A DNA stretch of 64,000 bases, taken from the NCBI GenBank assembly GCA_947170465.1, contig CAMVTS010000003.1:1-64000 (forward strand). Reading direction: 5' to 3'. This document shows positions 56,537 to 64,000 of the stretch, piece after piece. Numbering within the stretch: the first letter of the stretch is position 1; every line of letters begins with the position of its first letter. Position numbers and translations under genes: made by a program. Origin of the DNA: an uncultured Clostridia bacterium. Its GTDB lineage: Bacteria; Bacillota; Clostridia; Oscillospirales; Acutalibacteraceae. The notes beneath the pieces are model-generated. The model searched no databases and was not told where the DNA came from. It worked only from the letters and a program-made list of their open reading frames with translations.

Positions 56537-57745
56537 ATGACTGCAAAACCACAGCGCTGTCCCGTCTACAAGAAATGCGGCGGCTGTCAGCTCGACACCG
56601 ACTATCCGTCGCAGCTCGCCTTCAAGCAGCACCGCGTGGAAAAGCTGCTGCACGGCTTTGGCAAGGCGGCGCCGATTATCGGCATGGACAAGCCCTGCCA
56701 CTACCGCAACAAGGTGCAGGCGGCGTTCTACACCAACCGCTCCGGCAAGATTATCTCCGGCGTGTACCAGTCCGGCACGCACCACGTCGTCGGCATTGAC
56801 AGCTGCATGATTGAGGACGAGGTAGCCGACAGGATTATTGTCGGCGTGCGCAAGCTCATGCCGTCCTTCAAGATGACGACCTACAACGAGGACGCCGGCA
56901 AGGGCTTTCTGCGGCATATTCTGGTGCGCCGCGGCTTTGCGACAAATGAAGTCATGCTGGTGCTGGTCACCGGCACGCCGGTGTTCCCTTCCAAAAACAA
57001 TTTTGTCAAGGCGATTCGCGCGAAGTTTCCGGAAATCACCACGATTGTCCAGAATATCAACCACTACAACACCAACCTTGTCCTCGGCGACCGTCAGAAC
57101 GTGCTCTACGGCAAGGGCTACATTGAAGATATTCTCTGCGGCTGCCGTTTTCGGATTTCGCCGAAGAGCTTTTACCAGATCAATCCGGTGCAGACCGAGG
57201 TGCTCTACAACAAGGCGATGGAATTTGCCGGTCTCAAGGGCGACGAAACCGTGCTCGACGCGTACTGCGGTATCGGCACGATTGGCATTGTTGCCGCCAA
57301 GCGCGGCGCAGGCAGGGTCGTCGGCGTGGAGCTCAACGGCGACGCGGTGCGCGACGCGATCATCAACGCCAAGACCAACAAGCTCAGCAATATCCGCTTT
57401 TTCAAGGGCGACGCCGGCGAGTTTATGGAGGCCGCCGCCGAGGAGAATGAGCGCCCGGACGTGGTGTTCATGGATCCGCCAAGAGCCGGCAGCAGCGAGC
57501 AGTTCCTGCGCTCGCTGATAAAAATGTCTCCCAAAACCGTCGTCTACATCAGCTGCAACCCCGAAACCCTGGCGCGCGATTTGCGCTTTCTGACAAAAAA
57601 CAGCGCCTACCGCGTCCGCAAAATCCAGCCGGTAGACATGTTCCCTCACACGGAACATATTGAAACGGTATGCTGCTTGTACCACCAAAAGAAGGATTTC
57701 ATTTCAGTGCCGTACGAGCCGAAGAATGATGGCTATTTGAAATAG
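56537..57745 (+). CDS. 23S rRNA (uracil-C5)-methyltransferase, RlmD/RumA-like
   Basis: DAYCGIGTIGIVAAKRGAGRVVGVE; MDPPRAGSSEQFLRSL; YISCNPETLARDL. Confidence 0.92.
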   Translation: MTAKPQRCPVYKKCGGCQLDTDYPSQLAFKQHRVEKLLHGFGKAAPIIGMDKPCHYRNKVQAAFYTNRSGKIISGVYQSGTHHVVGIDSCMIEDEVADRIIVGVRKLMPSFKMTTYNEDAGKGFLRHILVRRGFATNEVMLVLVTGTPVFPSKNNFVKAIRAKFPEITTIVQNINHYNTNLVLGDRQNVLYGKGYIEDILCGCRFRISPKSFYQINPVQTEVLYNKAMEFAGLKGDETVLDAYCGIGTIGIVAAKRGAGRVVGVELNGDAVRDAIINAKTNKLSNIRFFKGDAGEFMEAAAEENERPDVVFMDPPRAGSSEQFLRSLIKMSPKTVVYISCNPETLARDLRFLTKNSAYRVRKIQPVDMFPHTEHIETVCCLYHQKKDFISVPYEPKNDGYLK

Positions 57746-57787
57746 TATGAATGATTTGATCTAATATGGATTACGTGAGGAAATCTG

Positions 57788-58288
57788 ATGATAAACGTCC
57801 TGGAATTTAGCAAAGAATATGAAGTGCGCAAAATGGGAGATTCGGATGCTGAAAACATTTTGAATCTATGTTGTGGCAATGGACAGTTTTATCGATACTG
57901 TGAGGCAAAGCCCACTATAGAACAGGTTCTTAATGATTTGCATATTACGCCACCGAACATCTCAATGTCTGATAAGTATTATGTGGGGTTCTACGAAGAT
58001 AAAGCATTAGTGGCAGTCATGGATCTGATTGACGGATATCCAAATGCAGATATTGCGTATATTGGATTCTTTATGATGAATCCGATATATCAAGGAAATC
58101 AGATAGGAACAGCTATAATCAGCGAAGTTATAGATTATTTGAGGTCGATTGGAAAAAAGGCTGTTCGGCTGGCAATAGATAAAGGAAATCCGCAATCAAC
58201 TCATTTCTGGAAGAAAAACGGATTTGAGATTATTTCAGAAGCTGATGTCAATGGCTGGACGAAACTGGTTGCTGAAAAACAACTATGA
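57788..58288 (+). CDS. GNAT family N-acetyltransferase
   Basis: FMMNPIYQGNQIGTAIISEVIDYLRSIGKKAVRLAI. Confidence 0.88.
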   Translation: MINVLEFSKEYEVRKMGDSDAENILNLCCGNGQFYRYCEAKPTIEQVLNDLHITPPNISMSDKYYVGFYEDKALVAVMDLIDGYPNADIAYIGFFMMNPIYQGNQIGTAIISEVIDYLRSIGKKAVRLAIDKGNPQSTHFWKKNGFEIISEADVNGWTKLVAEKQL

Positions 58289-58486
58289 TGTTTTCTATAC
58301 TGTTGACATGTTTCGTCTGCTTAATTCTGTTGAGACAACGGGAATGATGAAAACAGAAGGGTTTCATCATTCGGATATTGCAGTTGCTTTTCGTATCAGA
58401 ATAATAACGATTATACCTATAATGATTATTGGCATGTCTTGCGTGACCGCAGGAAAACCTGGATAAATATCTGATGTTCCAACATG

Positions 58487-58961
58487 TTAAATGATAGATT
58501 GTATATCTCTTTTGCTGTACAGAAATCGTCTGACTTCCATCACATCATCAATGACAACATAAAAAACCGCGTAACTGTTGACGTTAATCCGATAATACGG
58601 AGATTTGCGCTCTCTTTCAGAATGGATTGGCTGAAAGGAAAGCGGATTATTCAAGCGCGCGAGAATGGCTTGTTCAGTCAAATCAATCAGTTTCACAGCC
58701 GCCGTCGGATTCTGTAATACTAATTCCTGATAGAAAGTAGACTTATATTTTGCGAGGATATTTTTCGCAAGACAAGGCGAAGGACGCAGCAAGGCTGGCG
58801 CCTTGCAAGGACGACAACGCAGTATTGTGGAAAATAGACCGCAAAGATTGGCTACTTTTTATTAGGTATTAGTATAAGTCCTTGGATATATAATCTACGA
58901 TTTTTGCCATATCCTCATAAAAAATCGGCAAATATCTCAGCTGATACATGCTGTTATCCAT
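58487..58961 (-). pseudogene. RelE/ParE-superfamily toxin gene split by a 157-bp MITE
   Basis: N-terminal part MDNSMYQLRYLPIFYEDMAKIVDYISKDL (58961-58875) and C-terminal part QNPTAAVKLIDLTEQAI...FLYSKRDIQSII (58714-58487) rejoin in frame when the MITE and one TTA duplicate are removed. Confidence 0.88.
58718..58874. mobile_element. 157-bp MITE, family 2, copy B
   Basis: Near-identical to 21783-21939, same length; 3-bp TSD TAA (58715-58717, 58875-58877). Confidence 0.92.
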
Positions 58962-59211
58962 TTGTACGACCTCTCAGCTTATGAAACACCTCATCATGCG
59001 TGAGACGTTTGGAGGTGTTTTCTGCCTGATAGTCAGCTTCGTCCAGCTTCATGTCGAGCGCGTCTTTCAGCTTGCTGTACTGTTCGATGCTCATAACGAC
59101 CATGGTGCCATAGCCGTTTTTTGTGAGATAAACTTCCTCACCACCGAGAACAAGCTGTTCAATCTCAGGATATTTATTGCGTAAATCCGATACAGGTCTG
59201 ATGTTCAGCAT
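58954..59211 (-). CDS. Phd/YefM family antitoxin
   Basis: MLNIRPVSDLRNKYPEIEQLVLGGEEVYLTKNGYGTMVVMSIEQYSKL; 3' end overlaps the toxin ATG. Confidence 0.9.
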   Translation of the reverse strand: MLNIRPVSDLRNKYPEIEQLVLGGEEVYLTKNGYGTMVVMSIEQYSKLKDALDMKLDEADYQAENTSKRLTHDEVFHKLRGRTNG

Positions 59212-59317
59212 TGCATTTCATCTCCCATAGTTATTTTATCAATATTTTATCATAATATTATCATTTTGTCAACGCAGACGGTGCTGCTGACAAAATAAGA
59301 AAGGAAGGTATTTCCTC

Positions 59318-60487
59318 ATGAACAACGATAAACTTGATCCGGCGCTTTCCCTGATAGAGGAAGGCAAGGCGGCGCAGGAGCGCGGCGACTTCAACAACGC
59401 CTATGAGTGCTACCGCGAGGCGGCGCAGATGGGCAGCGATGAGGCAATGATGGCGATTGCCAGGCTCTTTCTGCACACCTGCTTCCGCCAGGAAAGCAGG
59501 AACGACTGGGCGCAAATCGCCCTGACCGGTGTGCCGGTACTGCCGTGGGACATGCACGGCGCAAACGGACAGAATTTCGAAGGCGCGCTCTACTGGGCAA
59601 AAAAAGCGGCTGAAACCGGCAACGCAGAGGGATGCTGTCTCGCCGGCAACATGCTCTGTGCAGGCGTAGGCTGTCAGGCAAATCCCGAAGCGGGCATTCT
59701 CTACCTCAAAACGGCGGTCAACAAAGGACTCGACCGCGCGCAGGATTTGCTCTACATCTTCCAGCCCGGCAAAATCAGCCTGGCGGATTCCGACTACACC
59801 GAGACCCTCGCCCAGCTGGAAACAGCGCTGAAAACCGAAAGCGCCGACGCGTTCCGCTTGTACTACGCGCTGAAAAAGGGCAACGAGCGCCAGCTGGCGA
59901 AGCTCGGCTATGTGCTGACCGCCGCCAAAAACCGCGGCAGCCTGAACGCCGCGCTGATTCCCACCATCGTCAGCCCTTCCGGTGTACCGAATCTTCCGGC
60001 TGCGCCCAAGCGCGGTCATTTTGCCACCCTTGTCCGCTTTAATTTTGAAGCGTTTTCCGACGAGCGGCCGCTGATTTTGTTTTCATCGGATATTGCCCCC
60101 GACAAGCTCATCACGCGGCTTCACCGCGCCGAGATTGTCGGCACCGCGAAGTACCTCTCCCCCGCCTTCGGCTGGCTTGAGAACGAAAAAAACGCGCTTC
60201 TGCTGCGGCTTGACCGCGCTCTGCCGGCTTCCGCCGAGGAGCTGAAAACGATTGCCGAGAGCTTCGGTCTTGCCGAGGAGGAGTATGAGCCCGACAATAT
60301 CGCCTTCTTCACGGAAGACGGTGAAAAGGAATACAGCGTCGAGATTGCCTGCCTGAACGGCCTGGACGTGGACGTGCTCTTCCGCTACACCATCGGCGGC
60401 AATAACGACGTCAAGCGTTATTTCGCGCCGCGCTTGCTCTCGCTTGCGCTCAGTGCGCCTGCGGAAGAACCGCTGTTCGGCGACTGA
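59318..60487 (+). CDS. Sel1/TPR-like repeat protein
   Basis: DFNNAYECYREAAQMGSDEAMMAIARLF; ALYWAKKAAETGNAEGCCLAGNML. Confidence 0.7.
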   Translation: MNNDKLDPALSLIEEGKAAQERGDFNNAYECYREAAQMGSDEAMMAIARLFLHTCFRQESRNDWAQIALTGVPVLPWDMHGANGQNFEGALYWAKKAAETGNAEGCCLAGNMLCAGVGCQANPEAGILYLKTAVNKGLDRAQDLLYIFQPGKISLADSDYTETLAQLETALKTESADAFRLYYALKKGNERQLAKLGYVLTAAKNRGSLNAALIPTIVSPSGVPNLPAAPKRGHFATLVRFNFEAFSDERPLILFSSDIAPDKLITRLHRAEIVGTAKYLSPAFGWLENEKNALLLRLDRALPASAEELKTIAESFGLAEEEYEPDNIAFFTEDGEKEYSVEIACLNGLDVDVLFRYTIGGNNDVKRYFAPRLLSLALSAPAEEPLFGD

Positions 60488-60500
60488 ACGGGGTGAAGTC

Positions 60501-61310
60501 ATGATAATCGACACACACGCCCATATCGGCACACTGCTCAACTTCAATATGACTGTCGGTCAGGTGCTGCGCTCCATGGAACGCTTCGGCATTGACTTTT
60601 CGCTTGTCAGCAATATCGAGGGCGCCGAGACTGACCACCGGGGCAAGCCGGTGCCGCCGGCGTTTTCTGTTCCGCAGAACGAGCTGCTGCGCAGAACGCT
60701 GGAAGCCACTGCCTGCGCGCCCGACAAAATCGGCGTACTGCCGTGGATGCGGATTCGCAACGAGCTGCCCGACAGGGAATTTATCAGGCTGATTGACGAG
60801 AACCGCTCCCGGATTTTCGGCTTGAAGCTGCACCCCTTCCACGCCAGAGTCGCGCCGGACGAGGAACGCCTGGAGCCGGTTTACAAGCTCGCCGCGGAAT
60901 ATAACCTGCCGGTGGTCTCCCACACCGGCGGCTGTGAGGAAGCCATGTCGCACCACCTCTATAACGCTGCCAAACGCCATCCGGAAATTGATTTCGTGAT
61001 GGTGCACATGGATTTGGGCACCGATAACCGCCGGGCGCTCGATTTGCTCGGCAAGCTGCCCAACCTCTACGGCGACACCACCTGGGTACCTGTCGCCACC
61101 ACCCTTGAAGCTATCCGCCGCTGGGGAAACGAAAAAATGCTGTTCGGCACCGACAATCCCATCGACGGCGAGGAAACACTCCTGCACAACCCCATCGGTG
61201 AGCGTTCGCTCTATCAGCAATACTTTCACGAATTGAAGGAGCAGCTCTCCGAGGACGACTATCAGCACCTGATGTACAAAAACGCAGAAAGGATTTTTCA
61301 CCTGAAATGA
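60501..61310 (+). CDS. Amidohydrolase family protein
   Basis: MIIDTHAHIGTLL metal-binding start; KMLFGTDNPIDG end motif. Confidence 0.88.
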   Translation: MIIDTHAHIGTLLNFNMTVGQVLRSMERFGIDFSLVSNIEGAETDHRGKPVPPAFSVPQNELLRRTLEATACAPDKIGVLPWMRIRNELPDREFIRLIDENRSRIFGLKLHPFHARVAPDEERLEPVYKLAAEYNLPVVSHTGGCEEAMSHHLYNAAKRHPEIDFVMVHMDLGTDNRRALDLLGKLPNLYGDTTWVPVATTLEAIRRWGNEKMLFGTDNPIDGEETLLHNPIGERSLYQQYFHELKEQLSEDDYQHLMYKNAERIFHLK

Positions 61311-62035
61311 TACGGCAATATTCGATTTTTCCCGATAAAATGAAGGTGTTCAGCGGCAGCATGCTCAAGGTGCTCGCCATGGTGACCATGATAATCGACC
61401 ATGTCGGCTTGCACCTGGTTGACCGCAGTATCATTCTCTTTGAAACCGAGACCTATACCCTGACGCTCTACCGCGTCATGCGCGATATCGGCAGACTGGC
61501 ATTTCCGCTGTTCTGCTTTCTGCTCATTGAGGGATACCTGCATACGCGCAGCAAGGTGCGCTACGGCGTGAGTCTGGGCGTGATGGCGCTGATTTCGGAA
61601 ATTCCCTATGACCTGGAACACACAAACAAGCTGATTGACCTGCGTGCCCAAAATATCTTCTTCACCCTCCTGCTGGGTTATCTGGCAATCTGTGCCGCGG
61701 AACACCTGCGGAAAAAGCATCCTGTCCTGACCATTCCGGTGCTGATTGGTATCATGCTTGCCGGCTATTACGGCAAAGTGGATTACAGCATAGGCGGTGT
61801 GGCATTCATCGTCGTGCTTTACGCCGCGAGAAAAAATGAATTTCTGCGGATTTTTACTTCCTTCCTGATTGGCAATCCCCGGTTTGTCATGGTCGCTTTC
61901 CTGCCAATGTCCCTCTACAACGGCAAACGCGGCTTCATCAAGGGAAAATTCCTCAAATACGCCTTCTACGCGATTTATCCGGTGCACATCTTCATCATCT
62001 ACCTGTTAAAGCTGCACTGGGGTTTGTTTCAATAA
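61307..62035 (+). CDS. TraX family membrane protein
   Basis: GSMLKVLAMVTMIIDHVGLHL; IGRLAFPLFCFLLIEGYLHTRS; YPVHIFIIYLL. Confidence 0.88.
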   Translation: MIRQYSIFPDKMKVFSGSMLKVLAMVTMIIDHVGLHLVDRSIILFETETYTLTLYRVMRDIGRLAFPLFCFLLIEGYLHTRSKVRYGVSLGVMALISEIPYDLEHTNKLIDLRAQNIFFTLLLGYLAICAAEHLRKKHPVLTIPVLIGIMLAGYYGKVDYSIGGVAFIVVLYAARKNEFLRIFTSFLIGNPRFVMVAFLPMSLYNGKRGFIKGKFLKYAFYAIYPVHIFIIYLLKLHWGLFQ

Positions 62036-62042
62036 AAAATCA

Positions 62043-62079
62043 AAACGGCTGATTCAGCGCTTGCCTGAATCAGCCGTTT
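62043..62079. terminator. Bidirectional intrinsic terminator
   Basis: AAACGGCTGATTCAG-cgcttgc-CTGAATCAGCCGTTT, 15-bp perfect stem. Confidence 0.85.
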
Positions 62080-62084
62080 AATTT

Positions 62085-62855
62085 TTACTTATATCTTCTG
62101 CCGCCGTTTGACTTGGGCTTGTCGTTTGCCTTGAAGCCGTCGCCGTAATCATTGGGCGCGTAATAGTCTCCCTGCGGAGCTGCCGCAGTCTCGGTCTTGA
62201 ACTTCTTTCTGCGCGAAATTGCCGAAGCAATCAGGTAGATAAAGCCCGCGAGACTCAGCGCTACACAAGCGCCGCCGGCAATGATAATCCAGTGACCATT
62301 GTCCTCCCTGGCGGTGTTGTTCTGAATGAAGGAGAAGTCGCCGCTGCCGTCGTCCTCCACGGTACCGGCGTTTTTGAGCTTAGCGGCAATGTCGCCCCAG
62401 TCGTTTTTGGAAAGCTCCTTGTCGTCAATCTTCTTGCTGTCGGTGTCGTAGAGCGCCGCGGAAGGCGCGATATTCTTGGGAGGCACATAGCTCTGACCGC
62501 CGCCGACGTAGATTTCCTGCGGATTGGACACAGCATTGCCCTCGCTGTCGTAGTAGTTGTTGTTGGTATTGCCGCCGTCGTCACTGCCGCCGTCCTGCGG
62601 CGTTACGGGGTCGGTGTAGACCGGCTCGTAGGGAGCTTCCGTATAATCGGGCACATAAGGCTCCTCGGTGACGACCGGATCGTCCGGAACATAGGGCTCC
62701 TCGGTGGCAACCGGTTCGGGATTTTCTCCGCCGCCCTGCTGCTCGGTAGGCGCCGGCTGTTCCTGCTGTTCCTGCTCGGCATACGCGGTAAAGCTGAAAA
62801 CGCTCAGCGCCATCAGCACCGCGGAAATGGCTGCAATGAATCTGATTTTCGTCAT
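62085..62855 (-). CDS. Secreted/membrane protein with Pro-rich EEPYVPD repeats
   Basis: Signal peptide, P/E-rich repeats, C-terminal TM segment. Confidence 0.65.
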   Translation of the reverse strand: MTKIRFIAAISAVLMALSVFSFTAYAEQEQQEQPAPTEQQGGGENPEPVATEEPYVPDDPVVTEEPYVPDYTEAPYEPVYTDPVTPQDGGSDDGGNTNNNYYDSEGNAVSNPQEIYVGGGQSYVPPKNIAPSAALYDTDSKKIDDKELSKNDWGDIAAKLKNAGTVEDDGSGDFSFIQNNTAREDNGHWIIIAGGACVALSLAGFIYLIASAISRRKKFKTETAAAPQGDYYAPNDYGDGFKANDKPKSNGGRRYK

Positions 62856-62879
62856 GCAATCCTCCTTATATCGAGGCGC

Positions 62880-64000
62880 TTACCCCTCAGACGCGGAGCT
62901 GTCGCTGCCCTCGGATCCGCTGCTTTCAGCGGTCGTGGTGGGCTTCTCTGCTACGAAGAACATCTTGGGATCGTAGCCGTCAACAGCCGCGTTCTTTTCG
63001 TATTTGAGTTCTTTAATCAGGTCTTTGATATAGCTCTGGAAGTCCTTGTTTTTCATGTTGCTCAGCACCTCGGAGCGGTTGGAAGCGCTCTCGAGATAAT
63101 CCTTGGCAATTGCCTTGGCGTCCTTCTTGTACACCAGGTAAATCATGGCGCTGTCGCCCTCGCCTACCTTGACGGTAGCCGCCTTGCCGCTGTCGAGCTT
63201 TTCAAGCTCCGCCTTGAGCTCGTCGCCTGCGGAGAATTTCTCCAGCAGCTCGGTGTTGCTGATGGAAGGATCGCTGTCGAGACCCTCCGACTCGGTGTAA
63301 GCCTTGGAAACGTCGTCAAACGCCTTGCCGCTGTTGAGCTCCTTGACCATGCCGTCAAACTTGTCGGTAATCTTCTTGACAGCGTCGTCGGAAAGCGCGA
63401 CGTTGGAGGACTGACCGGCTTCGTCGGTGGTGGACTCATAGAGGTTGGCGGACATGTAGCTGTAGTCGATATAGTTCTCGTCAAAGTACTTTTCGAGGTC
63501 AGCGTCGGAAACCTCCTGGGAGCCGCCCTTTTCGTAGAGCGCGTTGAAGAGCACCTGCTCCATGGCGGGCACCTCAAAGGCAGCGTACTTGTAGCTGTCA
63601 AAGGAAACGCCGTGGGGCTCCAGCTCCTTGCTCATGGGCATCACATAGCCCATGTTGGCATAGGGACCGACGTTCCAGTTGGTCTTTGCCTGCTCGTCCG
63701 CTGACTGCAGGGTCGCGGAATCCACGGTAGCGCCCTCGTCCTTGAGCGCCTTTTCAACTGCCAAAGCGGTGAGGGTCAGCTCCTGCGCCTTATCCTTGAT
63801 CCACTGACGGGCAACCGCCTTATTGCCGTCGTCGTCGGTGATTTCAAGGTCGAACCACTTGTCGTTGGTGCCGTCGTAGTCGTCGAGCTTCTTCGCATAG
63901 CTCTGCGCCTGCTGGAAGGCAACGTCGAGGTTGTAGATATATACGCCGATAGCCAGCTCCTTGTCGCCGGTTTTGTAGGACCACTGCTTTTGAAGGCTGC
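62880..64000 (-). CDS. SurA/PrsA-like foldase or peptidyl-prolyl isomerase-type protein (5' end outside the window)
   Basis: Frame is open to the window edge; SurA-N-like helical region and C-terminal low-complexity tail. Confidence 0.5.
   Translation of the reverse strand, partial: SLQKQWSYKTGDKELAIGVYIYNLDVAFQQAQSYAKKLDDYDGTNDKWFDLEITDDDGNKAVARQWIKDKAQELTLTALAVEKALKDEGATVDSATLQSADEQAKTNWNVGPYANMGYVMPMSKELEPHGVSFDSYKYAAFEVPAMEQVLFNALYEKGGSQEVSDADLEKYFDENYIDYSYMSANLYESTTDEAGQSSNVALSDDAVKKITDKFDGMVKELNSGKAFDDVSKAYTESEGLDSDPSISNTELLEKFSAGDELKAELEKLDSGKAATVKVGEGDSAMIYLVYKKDAKAIAKDYLESASNRSEVLSNMKNKDFQSYIKDLIKELKYEKNAAVDGYDPKMFFVAEKPTTTAESSGSEGSDSSASEG

Noticed and set aside
56474-57688. 404-aa minus-strand ORF opposite the rRNA methyltransferase
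   Set aside because: Shadow ORF; the + strand encodes clear methyltransferase motifs.
61307-62035. TraX-family gene as evidence of a second conjugative element
   Set aside because: TraX-family proteins are common as stand-alone chromosomal genes in Firmicutes; no other transfer genes nearby.
1-64000. CRISPR arrays, rRNA or tRNA genes
   Set aside because: No regularly spaced direct repeats, no recognisable rRNA segments and no convincing tRNA cloverleaf seen by eye; a tRNA scan was not possible.

Overview
64-kb window from a low-to-mid-GC Firmicute, probably a gut Clostridia/Oscillospiraceae-type genome (lineage inferred from gene content only). Positions 37-12439 look like a complete Tn4451-type integrative mobilizable element inserted just 3' of htpG. 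It has 42-bp imperfect terminal inverted repeats, a TnpX-type large serine recombinase, a TnpW-like protein, a MOB relaxase with a MobC-like partner, and a DUF927-like primase/helicase ATPase. Its cargo is unusual: ECF sigma/anti-sigma, a caspase-fold (C14) protein, an AraC regulator and two lipoproteins. The rest is chromosomal: htpG, ribF, NUDIX, M14 peptidase, asnB, GH31, a TelA/XpaC-like/VWA cluster, M18 peptidase, coaE-tsaC-prfA, glf, a carB-dapF fusion, carA, an ANTAR regulator, a 14-kb exopolysaccharide cluster, type III glutamine synthetase, an rRNA methyltransferase, a broken toxin-antitoxin pair, TraX and others. The most interesting structure is non-coding. Three families of short non-autonomous repeats occur. 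(1) A ~220-bp element, 3 copies, always lies between convergent genes and is always flanked by two direct copies of the local terminator-like hairpin. The hairpin differs at each locus, so the target duplication appears to be the whole stem-loop. (2) A 157-bp MITE, 2 copies, with ~25-bp TIRs and 3-bp target duplications; one copy cleanly splits a RelE/ParE-type toxin gene. (3) A 161-bp MITE, 2 copies, bounded by TTAA. All calls are from reading the sequence and ORF translations; no searches were run.
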